Source of the DNA: Spirosoma sp. 48-14
GTDB lineage: Bacteria; Bacteroidota; Bacteroidia; Cytophagales; Spirosomataceae
Assembly (NCBI RefSeq): GCF_001898575.1
Contig: NZ_MKUD01000028.1
Location: 105,775-169,774 of the forward strand
Length of the DNA: 64,000 nucleotides
Direction of reading: 5' to 3'
Shown: positions 35,466 through 43,168 of the stretch, in pieces
Layout: the number at the start of each line of letters is the position of its first letter
How positions within the stretch are numbered: position 1 is the first letter of the stretch
Notes under the pieces: model-generated
Seen by the model: the letters and a program-made list of their open reading frames with translations, nothing else
Told to the model about the DNA's origin: nothing
The model's database searches: none
Position numbers and translations under genes: made by a program

Positions 35466-36275
35466 ATGTCTCTAACGTCTCAATATATTCAGAAAGCCAG
35501 AGCGATTCTGGACGTTGCCGAACAACAGACCGGAGCCATTCAACAGGCGGCCCACTGGTTTAGTGAAACGATTTTGGCAGGTCGGATGGTACACCTGTTT
35601 GGTAGTGGCCATAGCCGTATTATGGTCGAAGAAATGTGGCCTCGGTATGGGTCGTTTCCGGGCTTCAATCCCATTGTTGAGCTGTCGCTCTCATTTCACA
35701 ATCTGGTGGTCGGCGCCAATGGGCAACGGCAGGCCATGTTTCTCGAAAATGTACCCGGTCTGGCCGACCGGATTCTTCGCAACTACGATCTCTCCGAACA
35801 GGATTCGGCCCTGGTTATTTCGTCAAGCGGCTGCAATGTGGTACCTATCGAGATGGCCGAACTTTTTCAGAAACGGGGTGTCAAAGTAGTGGCGCTGATT
35901 ACCCGACAACATGCTGAAAAAAGCACCAGCAAACGACAGGATGGCAAAAAACTAACCGACTTTGCTGATCTGGTGCTGGATACCGGCGCTCCTGTAGGTG
36001 ATGCGATGGTCGACGTTCCCGGTCTCGACACGCCCGTTTCGCCCGGTTCTACTGTGGGCGGTGCCGTGATTGTCAACTGCATCAAAGCCGAAGTGGCCGG
36101 ATTACTAACGCAGGCAGGTTATCCGCCCAAGGTCTTATCAGCGGCCAACGTTGTCGGGCCAGAACGAGCCGTTACGCTATTCGAAAGTGCCTATGACGAA
36201 CACGCCCACCGACTGGCTACTTTATACGCGCAGGTAGGTTTCCCATCCTACGTAAGCGAACGAGCTGACTTGTAA
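35466..36275 (+). CDS. SIS domain protein, UPF0309-like (phosphosugar-binding)
   Basis: A 269-residue protein with a single SIS domain. VHLFGSGHSRIMVEEMWPR and ALVISSSGCNVVPIEMAE are the phosphosugar-binding loops, and GAPVGDAMVDVPGLDTPVSP is typical of the UPF0309 group rather than MurQ or GmhA. It probably isomerises or binds a phosphorylated amino sugar made by the adjacent ROK kinase. The exact reaction is not known for this group. Confidence 0.85.
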   Translation: MSLTSQYIQKARAILDVAEQQTGAIQQAAHWFSETILAGRMVHLFGSGHSRIMVEEMWPRYGSFPGFNPIVELSLSFHNLVVGANGQRQAMFLENVPGLADRILRNYDLSEQDSALVISSSGCNVVPIEMAELFQKRGVKVVALITRQHAEKSTSKRQDGKKLTDFADLVLDTGAPVGDAMVDVPGLDTPVSPGSTVGGAVIVNCIKAEVAGLLTQAGYPPKVLSAANVVGPERAVTLFESAYDEHAHRLATLYAQVGFPSYVSERADL

Positions 36276-36319
36276 GTAAGTGTTATATATGTGTATGCCG
36301 CATCGCCCTGTGGCCTTCC

Positions 36320-36349
36320 GTGTTGTCAGATGTAAGCATCTGACAACAC
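36320..36349 (+). terminator. Perfect hairpin after the SIS gene, TGTCAG family
   Basis: GTGTTGTCAGATG pairs exactly with CATCTGACAACAC around TAAG. It has the same core as the hairpins at 10445-10470 and 10537-10556. There is no T run, so it may protect or process the transcript end rather than terminate by itself. Confidence 0.6.
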
Positions 36350-36460
36350 GGGTTAACATGAGCCAGAGAATAGAACCAAAGGAAGAATATATTTCAATTA
36401 ATGGATTATTAGAAATATTATTTGCCACCGATAGCCTTCCATAAAATACTATAAGTTAAA

Positions 36461-36488
36461 TTGAACTCGATTTTGCTATATAGCTTTC
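36461..36488 (+). promoter_or_regulatory. Possible promoter of the M14 peptidase gene
   Basis: TTG at 36461-36463 and TAGCTTTC at 36481-36488 resemble the -33/-7 pair. The last base of the -7 box differs from TANNTTTG and the spacing is 17, so the match is only fair. Confidence 0.25.
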
Positions 36489-36567
36489 CACCTCCGCACT
36501 CCTTGCATTACCTCCTGCCTGGCAACTTCTAAACTACGTCTATATAACCCAATCAATCCGTCAACAA

Positions 36568-39384
36568 ATGCGTTCTTCTCTTTACTTAGTACTTGTGCTG
36601 CTAACTGCTGGTTTACGTACAGCCTTAGCCCAAACCCTTCCTTCGCCAAAAGAACATTTTGGCTTTAACATCGGCGACGATTACCAACTGGCAACCTACA
36701 CCCAGACCGAAGCTTATGTAAAAAAACTGGCGGCAGGCTCCGACCGGACAAAACTGGTCGACATTGGCCTGACTGAAGAGGGTCGTCATCAGTTCATGCT
36801 CATCGTATCGTCGCCCGAAAACCTCAAAAAGCTGGATCGCTACAAAGAGATTTCGACAAAAATGGCCCGTGCCGAAGGCCTTTCGGAGGAACAGGCTCGT
36901 GCCTTAGCCAACGAGGGCAAAGCGGTGGTGTGGATCGATGGGGGCCTGCACGCTACGGAAGTAGTAGGCACGCACCAGTTGATCGAAACCATCTGGCAAC
37001 TAGTGAGCCGCAAAGACCCCGAAACCATGCGGATTCTGGACAATTGCATCATCCTGCTCACCCACGCCAATCCTGACGGGCAGGAACTCGTTACCAACTG
37101 GTACATGCGCGATGCCAAGCCCGAAAAACGGTCGCTGGAAAACCTGCCCCGGTTGTATGAGAAATACGCAGGCCACGACAACAACCGGGATTTCTTCATG
37201 CTCAACCTGAAAGAAACCCAGAATATTGGCCGTCAGCTATTCATCGAGTGGCTCCCACAAATCATGTACAACCACCACCAGCGCGGCCCAGCCGGTTCGG
37301 TGCTGGCAGGTCCTCCTTACCGTGATCCGTTCAACTATGTGTTCGACCCGCTGATGGTTACCGGGATCGACGCTCTGGGAGCAGCCATGATCAATCGGAT
37401 GAACGCCGAAAACAAACCAGGATATACGCGTCTGGGCGGGTCGGTTTTCTCGACCTGGTACAATGGCGGACTGCGGACAACGACTCACTTCCACAATATG
37501 ATTGGTCTGCTGACCGAAATCATCGGTGGCCCAACACCCGAAGATGTTCCTCTCGTACCGAGTCGATTGATCCCGAATGGGAATACACCACTGCCCGTTC
37601 GGCCGCAGAAATGGCATTTCAAACAGTCGATTGATTACTCGGTATCGCTCAACTACGCCGTGCTGGATTATGCCACCCGTCACCATGATGAGTTGCTGTT
37701 CAACATCTACCGGATGGGCAAAAACTCCATCGAACGCGGTAGTCAGGACACCTGGAGCCTGTCGCCCAAGAAGATCGACGCCATCAATACCGCGTTTCAG
37801 GCTGACCCTAAAAAGCCAGCCACCGCATCGGCCAATCAGTATGGACTGATGCCACGCGGAGGGGGGATGCCGATGAAGTACTACGATACCATCATGACCA
37901 ATCAGACGCTTCGCGATCCGCGTGGCTTCATCATTCCGGCCAACCAACCGGATTTCTCAACGGCCGTTAAGTTCGTTAATGCCCTGATTCGGACGGGGAT
38001 TCAGATTCAGCAGGCTACTGCCGACTTTACCGTAGCGGGCAAGAAATACCCGGCCGGTTCGTATGTAGTGAAGGCTGATCAGTCGTTCCGCCCGCACCTG
38101 CTGGATATGTTCGAGCCCCAGGATCACCCTAACGATTTTCAGTATCCCGGTGGCCCTCCGGTTCGTCCTTATGATGCCGCTGGCTGGACACCCGCCTACC
38201 TGATGAACGTTAAATTCGACCGGATTCTGGAAGGCTTCGATGGGCCATTCAAGAAGCTTCCCTACGGTGAACTCCAGTCGCCCGAAGGCCACGTTGCCGG
38301 AGGAGCCAGTGCGGGGTATCTGCTGAGTGCTAAAACGAACAATTCATTTATCGCCGTCAACGACCTGCTGGCTTCGGGTATCGATGTGTATCGTTTGCCC
38401 AATGGAACCGGCGGTAAACCTACTGTAGAATCGGGTGCATTCTTCGTTCCGGCATCGGCAAAGGCGAAATCGATTATCGATAAATCGGTGAAAGAGCTGA
38501 GCCTCGACGTAACGGGCGTGTCCAAAAAACCTACTGCTTCGATGATCAAAGTGTCGCCCATGCGGATTGCACTGTGGGATACCTACGGAGGGTCGATGCC
38601 GTCGGGCTGGATTCGCTGGATGATGGAACAGTACCATTTCCCGATGAAAGTAGTTTACCCACAAGACATTGACGCGGGTGATCTTCGGAAGAAATTTGAC
38701 GTGATCGTGTTCGTAACGCGGGCTATTCCAGCGCTTCGTGGTGGCGAAAATGACCCCTTCAGTGGCTTCGAACGGGAACCGAAAGAAGAGAACACGCCCG
38801 CCGAATATCGCCCCTGGTTAGGCAAGATTACGGCCAATAAATCCATCCCTCAGCTCAAGGCTTTCCTGGAAGCAGGGGGTAATATCGTTACCATTGGCTC
38901 AAGCACCAACCTGGCCTACCACCTCGGCCTACCCGTTAAAAACGCGCTGACTGACATGGCTCCATCAGGGCAGGAACGCCCCCTACCCGGCGAAAAGTAT
39001 TACATCCCTGGTAGTGTACTACAAGTCACGGTTGACTCTACCCAGCAGGCAACGTATGGTCTGTCGACGCTGACGGATGTGTACTTCGATGCCAGTCCGG
39101 TTTTCAAACTGGCTCCCGAAGCCATTGCCAAAGGAACGGTGACACCGCTGGCCTGGTTTGCCACCAACAAGCCATTACGTAGTGGCTGGGCGTGGGGGCA
39201 AGCCTATTTGCAGGATGGCGTGGCGGCTTTCATGGCTCCGGTGGGTGCTGGTAAACTGTATGCCTTCGGTCCCGAAATTACCTTCCGGGCGCAGTCGCAT
39301 GGTACCTTCAAACTGCTGTTCAACCAGTTATATGGCTCTGGCAAAAATGGCTCGCAGTCCAGCGAAATTGTCAGCGAACATTAA
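36568..39384 (+). CDS. Secreted zinc carboxypeptidase, peptidase family M14
   Basis: A 938-residue protein with a signal peptide (1-22). Zinc ligands are His128 and Glu131 in GLHATEVVG, with the third ligand His236 or His237 in YNHHQRG. AGHDNNRDFF (201-210) is the usual substrate-binding stretch. The M14 domain ends near residue 400. A long C-terminal part, including a segment with glutamine-amidotransferase-like character (MRIALWDTYGGSMPSGWIRW), is typical of large Bacteroidota M14 proteins. It would trim C-terminal residues from peptides outside the cell. An M20 peptidase follows 93 bases later after a hairpin. Confidence 0.9.
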   Translation: MRSSLYLVLVLLTAGLRTALAQTLPSPKEHFGFNIGDDYQLATYTQTEAYVKKLAAGSDRTKLVDIGLTEEGRHQFMLIVSSPENLKKLDRYKEISTKMARAEGLSEEQARALANEGKAVVWIDGGLHATEVVGTHQLIETIWQLVSRKDPETMRILDNCIILLTHANPDGQELVTNWYMRDAKPEKRSLENLPRLYEKYAGHDNNRDFFMLNLKETQNIGRQLFIEWLPQIMYNHHQRGPAGSVLAGPPYRDPFNYVFDPLMVTGIDALGAAMINRMNAENKPGYTRLGGSVFSTWYNGGLRTTTHFHNMIGLLTEIIGGPTPEDVPLVPSRLIPNGNTPLPVRPQKWHFKQSIDYSVSLNYAVLDYATRHHDELLFNIYRMGKNSIERGSQDTWSLSPKKIDAINTAFQADPKKPATASANQYGLMPRGGGMPMKYYDTIMTNQTLRDPRGFIIPANQPDFSTAVKFVNALIRTGIQIQQATADFTVAGKKYPAGSYVVKADQSFRPHLLDMFEPQDHPNDFQYPGGPPVRPYDAAGWTPAYLMNVKFDRILEGFDGPFKKLPYGELQSPEGHVAGGASAGYLLSAKTNNSFIAVNDLLASGIDVYRLPNGTGGKPTVESGAFFVPASAKAKSIIDKSVKELSLDVTGVSKKPTASMIKVSPMRIALWDTYGGSMPSGWIRWMMEQYHFPMKVVYPQDIDAGDLRKKFDVIVFVTRAIPALRGGENDPFSGFEREPKEENTPAEYRPWLGKITANKSIPQLKAFLEAGGNIVTIGSSTNLAYHLGLPVKNALTDMAPSGQERPLPGEKYYIPGSVLQVTVDSTQQATYGLSTLTDVYFDASPVFKLAPEAIAKGTVTPLAWFATNKPLRSGWAWGQAYLQDGVAAFMAPVGAGKLYAFGPEITFRAQSHGTFKLLFNQLYGSGKNGSQSSEIVSEH

Positions 39385-39427
39385 GAGAATCAACTGATCC
39401 CGTCAGGCAATCCATTCATATTTTGCT

Positions 39428-39464
39428 AATAGAACGCAGATGGTTTAACCATCTGCGTTCTATT
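39428..39464 (+). terminator. Perfect 18-base hairpin after the M14 gene
   Basis: AATAGAACGCAGATGGTT pairs exactly with AACCATCTGCGTTCTATT around one base. The AGAACGCAGAT word also starts the hairpin at 54939-55025. It lies 44 bases after the M14 stop and 13 before the next start. Confidence 0.65.
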
Positions 39465-39477
39465 TACTATCTTATCT

Positions 39478-40800
39478 ATGAATCAATTGATTAAAGTAGC
39501 CTTCTTTTCCACGCTGTTACTGAGCAGTACTAGCCAGTATCTTTTTGCCCAGGAAGAAGCGGATGATGAAGAGTCGAAGAAGGTAGTACCCATCGATGCG
39601 AAGTACACGACCGAAATCAGTACCCTCGCTAAAAAACCAGCCGTTCAATCAGCGTTTAAACTCTTTACCGACTGGGAACCTCAAACAAAAAAAACACTGA
39701 TTACGCTGACCGAAATTCCGTCACCCCCGTTCAAGGAAACGGAACGAGCCAAAGCCTTTGCCGCTCTGATGAAGGAAGCCGGGGCCGATTCGGTCTGGAT
39801 GGATGAAGTAGGCAATGTGCTGGCTACCCGCAAAGGTCGTTCAGGCAAGAAAACAGTCGTCGTAGAAGCGCACCTCGATACGGTGTTCCCAGCTGGAACC
39901 GATGTGAAGGTGAAGCAGAAAGGCGATACGCTGTACGCACCCGGCGTTGGTGACGATACCCGTGGACTTACTGCCGTGATGACCATCCTGAAAGCCCTTA
40001 AGCAAACGAACATTCAGACCGATGCGACGATCCTGTTTGTTGGCGCGGTTGGGGAAGAAGGCTTGGGTGATCTGCGCGGAGTAAAGCACCTACTTCGGCC
40101 CGGTGGTCCTAAAATTGACTCCTATATTGCTGTGGATGGCGATGGCTATACGAACATCACCCACCGGGGTCTGGGCTCACACCGCTATCGAATTACGTTC
40201 AAAGGGCCGGGCGGGCATTCCTATGGCGCGTTCGGTATCGTCAATCCGCATGGTGCCTTGGGCAAAGCCATTTATCATTTCACCACCGAAGCCGATAAAT
40301 TTACCAAAGAGGGCGTGAAAACCACCTACAGCGTGAGTGTTATTGGTGGAGGTACATCTGTGAATGCTATTCCGTATGAATCGTGGATGGAAGTGGATAT
40401 GCGCTCTGAAAGCCCAGAGAAACTGAAAGGTATCGACGCCCTACTCCAGACTGCCGTTCAACAAGCACTCAAAGAAGAAAACGCCATGAAACGCCGGGGG
40501 CCTGACCTAACGGTCGATGTGAAGCTGGTCGGTGATCGTCCTTCGGGCCGTACCGAGCCAACCACCCCAATCGTACAGCGAGCCATGGCGGCCTCCAAGT
40601 TTCTCAAAGGTGAACCCAGGTTAAGCGCTAGTTCGACCAATGCCAACGGTCCGTTTTCCAAAGGAATTCCAGCCATTACCATCGGCAGTGGTGGTACAGG
40701 GGCAAATGCCCATTCCCTGAAAGAGTGGTGGCTGAATGACAAAGGCGTTCTGGGTCTGGAACGAATTTTACTGGTACTGCTGGCCGAAGCAGGGTATTAA
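39478..40800 (+). CDS. M20 family metallopeptidase
   Basis: A 440-residue protein with a signal peptide (about 1-24, ending LFAQ). Metal-binding motifs of the M20 family are all present: VVEAHLDTVF (His-x-Asp), GVGDDTRGL (bridging Asp), VGAVGEEGLGD (Glu-Glu) and a dimerisation domain with GPGGHSYGAFG. The final His lies in GANAHSLKEWW. It would hydrolyse small peptides or acylated amino acids in the periplasm. Paired with the M14 carboxypeptidase it suggests external peptide scavenging. The gene faces a LacI gene across a two-way hairpin. Confidence 0.9.
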   Translation: MNQLIKVAFFSTLLLSSTSQYLFAQEEADDEESKKVVPIDAKYTTEISTLAKKPAVQSAFKLFTDWEPQTKKTLITLTEIPSPPFKETERAKAFAALMKEAGADSVWMDEVGNVLATRKGRSGKKTVVVEAHLDTVFPAGTDVKVKQKGDTLYAPGVGDDTRGLTAVMTILKALKQTNIQTDATILFVGAVGEEGLGDLRGVKHLLRPGGPKIDSYIAVDGDGYTNITHRGLGSHRYRITFKGPGGHSYGAFGIVNPHGALGKAIYHFTTEADKFTKEGVKTTYSVSVIGGGTSVNAIPYESWMEVDMRSESPEKLKGIDALLQTAVQQALKEENAMKRRGPDLTVDVKLVGDRPSGRTEPTTPIVQRAMAASKFLKGEPRLSASSTNANGPFSKGIPAITIGSGGTGANAHSLKEWWLNDKGVLGLERILLVLLAEAGY

Positions 40801-40804
40801 CTTT

Positions 40805-40851
40805 TTCCTGTTTCAGGCTGGCATACCTAGTTAGCTAGCTTGAAACAGGAA
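40805..40851. terminator. Two-way hairpin between convergent M20 and lacI-type genes
   Basis: TTCCTGTTTCA (40805-40815) pairs with TGAAACAGGAA (40841-40851). It begins 5 bases after the M20 stop and ends 3 bases before the stop of the LacI gene. Confidence 0.65.
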
Positions 40852-40853
40852 CC

Positions 40854-41876
40854 CTATTTCCGTAACGACGAGCCTCGTACCATAAGCTGGGTTTCCATGA
40901 CTTTCGTTTCTTTCGGCACGTTCTCATCAACGGCATCGAGTTCGCGGAGCAGCAGCCGTACGGTTTCCGTCCCCATTTCCTGAATGGGCTGGTTCACACT
41001 GGTCAGGGTAGGCGAAAAAAGGGCCGATACGGGTTCGTTGTTAAAGCTCACAATTGCCACATCGTCGGGAATCCGAATACCTTTCTGATTCATGGCATAC
41101 ATGGCCGAAAACGCCATCCGGTCGCTGATGATGACCACACCATCGGGAGGTTGGGGAAGGCTCATCATCGCCAGTGTTTGCATGATCGCACTTTCAGTCG
41201 TGTAATCGCAATGAAAAACATATTTGTCACCAGCCCACAGGTCATGTTTTTCCAGTGCAGCCTTATACCCCGCAATCCGCTGATTGCTCAGAACCAGTTG
41301 CGTAGGCCCCGCCAGAAAGCCAATTCGACGGCACCCATTCTCGATCAGGTGTTCGGTTGCCTTAAACGCAGCGGCATGGTTATCGACAATCACTTTCGAC
41401 ACATTGATGCTTTCGGCATATCGATCAAACAACACCAGCGGAATATTCTTCCGAACGAGTCGCTCCACATGTTCGTAGTTGTCTGTATCACGGGATAAGG
41501 AAATGATAAACCCCTCTACCTGGCTCCGCATCAGGTTCTGAATGTTGGTGATTTCGCGTAGATACGACTCGTTCGTCTGACACACCAGCACGCTATATCC
41601 GGCCTGCAAAGCGGCTTCTTCGATGCTGTTGAGCATGGCCGAGAAGTAGTAATAGCTTAGATTCGGGACGATTACCCCGATGGTTTTGGTCCGGCTTTTG
41701 GCCAGGTTTTTAGCTAACTGGTTTGGCTGATAATCCAGTTCTTCGGCCAGTTTCAACACCGCATTTCGTGTATCAGGATGGATTTCGGGCATGCCGCGCA
41801 GCGCCCGCGAAACGGTCGAGATCGATATATTCAGCGAACGGGCAATATCCTTTATCGTAACAGGGGTGTTTTTCAT
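40854..41876 (-). CDS. LacI family transcriptional regulator
   Basis: A 340-residue protein. The N-terminal helix-turn-helix VTIKDIARSLNISISTVSRA (6-25) is followed by the hinge helix NQLAKNLAKS, then a periplasmic-binding-protein-like sensor domain from about residue 60 (TIGVIVPNLSYYYFSAMLNS) to the end. Such repressors usually bind a sugar and control its use, but the nearest catabolic genes are peptidases and the target is unclear. Two palindromes of LacI type lie about 140-175 bases upstream, so it may regulate itself or the divergent sigma-factor gene. Confidence 0.92.
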   Translation of the reverse strand: MKNTPVTIKDIARSLNISISTVSRALRGMPEIHPDTRNAVLKLAEELDYQPNQLAKNLAKSRTKTIGVIVPNLSYYYFSAMLNSIEEAALQAGYSVLVCQTNESYLREITNIQNLMRSQVEGFIISLSRDTDNYEHVERLVRKNIPLVLFDRYAESINVSKVIVDNHAAAFKATEHLIENGCRRIGFLAGPTQLVLSNQRIAGYKAALEKHDLWAGDKYVFHCDYTTESAIMQTLAMMSLPQPPDGVVIISDRMAFSAMYAMNQKGIRIPDDVAIVSFNNEPVSALFSPTLTSVNQPIQEMGTETVRLLLRELDAVDENVPKETKVMETQLMVRGSSLRK

Positions 41877-42301
41877 AATGATCAGAACGCGATGACCAAG
41901 TATAACTTTTAGAAGAAAGCCTCTTCAAGATACCTTAAACCAGCTAAAATGCCAGCGAAACCAAGCAGCAAGTTAGTTTAAAAAAATTTAAACATTTTAA
42001 GTCCAGGCTTCTTTTATGCAAACGTTTGCGGTAGCGTTTGCGGAATCGATTGCATAAAAACAAGTCTATTTAATCGAAAATCTGCCTTGACAAGTTGTAC
42101 TAAGAGGGTATATTAGTATATAATACCCAGAAAAATAGCCTTAGGCATAACTTTTCGGATCTGGTACGATTCCATAGTACACTCGCTAATAATTGTACTT
42201 TATCCTGAAAAGCCACAAAGTAGCTTTCGTAAATAATGGCCATTCTGCCACAAGCTGTTTGACATGGTATAGTTCGTTTACCCTTTTCCTGACATACGAT
42301 T
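41877..42301. other. Divergent intergenic region between the LacI and sigma-factor genes
   Basis: No gene is seen. The region is AT-rich, contains a TTTAAA...TTTAAA palindrome near 41977-41992 and the two LacI-type operators at 42018-42052. It must hold the promoters of both flanking genes. Confidence 0.6.
42018..42052. promoter_or_regulatory. Two LacI-type operators
   Basis: GCAAACGTTTGC (42018-42029) is a perfect 12-base palindrome with the central CG of LacI/GalR sites. GGAATCGATTGC (42041-42052) is a second, slightly imperfect one 11 bases downstream. A half site, GCGTTTGC, lies between them at 42034-42041. The adjacent LacI protein is the likely binder. Confidence 0.65.
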
Positions 42302-42895
42302 ATGGCTAGGTTGGCCTTTGTTCCTACTGATGAAGTTCTTCTTGCTCAACTCTGGCTCCGGTTCAAGGCGGGTGATGGGCAGGCGTTCAATCAATTAATC
42401 AAGAAGCGTTACCGGGTGCTGTTTACCTATGCTACCCGCTTTACGCAAGACCGCGAATTAATCAAAGACTGTCTTCAGGAATTGTTTCTGGAGCTTTGGT
42501 ATCGGCGGGCCAATGTGGTCGAAACCTCCTACGTGACCATCTACCTCATCAAAGCTTTACGTAACAATCTGTTTCGACTACTCAAAAAAGAAACGGGTCG
42601 GGAAACGCTGCTGGAAGACTGGGAAGCAACGGGTGCCTTGCTAACCGACGGCCGTACGCATGAAAGCGACTGGATACTCGACGAGTTCTGTACGGAGAAA
42701 GAAAATCGCCTGCGTCAACTCATCGACCAGCTTCCAGCCCGGCAGCAGGAAGTCATCTTTCTCAAATTTTACAAAGGTCTGTCGAACGAAACCATTGCTC
42801 AGCTGATGGATGTGGAGCGCCAAACCGTCGCCAATTTCCTGTACCGGGCCCTCGGAACCATGAAATCAACCCTACGCACGCAGGCGTTTGCCTAA
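42302..42895 (+). CDS. RNA polymerase sigma factor, sigma-70 (ECF-type)
   Basis: A 197-residue sigma factor with region 2 (about 35-75, with RELIKDCLQELFLELWYRR) and region 4 (about 135-190, QLPARQQEVIFLKFYKGLSN and VERQTVANFLYRAL). It belongs to the Bacteroidota ECF group that usually stands beside FecR anti-sigma genes, but no anti-sigma gene is adjacent. The next gene on the strand is a PSD1 protein about 270 bases away, beyond a hairpin. What it transcribes is unknown; the STN receptor at 21010 has no partner sigma factor of its own in the window. Confidence 0.9.
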   Translation: MARLAFVPTDEVLLAQLWLRFKAGDGQAFNQLIKKRYRVLFTYATRFTQDRELIKDCLQELFLELWYRRANVVETSYVTIYLIKALRNNLFRLLKKETGRETLLEDWEATGALLTDGRTHESDWILDEFCTEKENRLRQLIDQLPARQQEVIFLKFYKGLSNETIAQLMDVERQTVANFLYRALGTMKSTLRTQAFA

Positions 42896-42910
42896 ATGGT
42901 TGAATTGTTG

Positions 42911-42995
42911 AATGATAGAATGATTGAATTGTTGAATAAAGGCTGGCGCAAAAAACAACAATTCAACAATTCAACAATTCAATCATTCTATCATT
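42911..42995. repeat. Inverted repeat of TTGAA words after the sigma-factor gene
   Basis: Arms at 42911-42937 and 42969-42995 (27 bases) are exact reverse complements. They are made of GAATTGTTGAATGATAGAAT words. It starts 15 bases after the stop. Confidence 0.8.
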
Positions 42996-43066
42996 AACTA
43001 CTCTCCACGTCGGATTTGTGCAAAACAACCTCTTATTTGTGTATTTTTCATCGCTGGTTTAAATCC

Positions 43067-43074
43067 TATTTTTG
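43067..43074 (+). promoter_or_regulatory. Possible -7 box for the PSD1 operon
   Basis: TATTTTTG matches TANNTTTG and lies about 95 bases before the PSD1 start. The -33 region has only a T-rich stretch. Confidence 0.35.
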
Positions 43075-43168
43075 CTCCCGATTAGTCAATACGTATTGCA
43101 TACTTGACCGATAGCTTTTTACGACAATATGGTTGATTAGCTGTTTGTCAACCAATTTCCGGGAGTCT

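Noticed and set aside
42302..42895. Sigma factor as first gene of the PSD1 operon
   Set aside because: A gap of about 270 bases with a perfect inverted repeat and a separate promoter-like box lies between them; co-transcription is not supported, though regulation remains possible.
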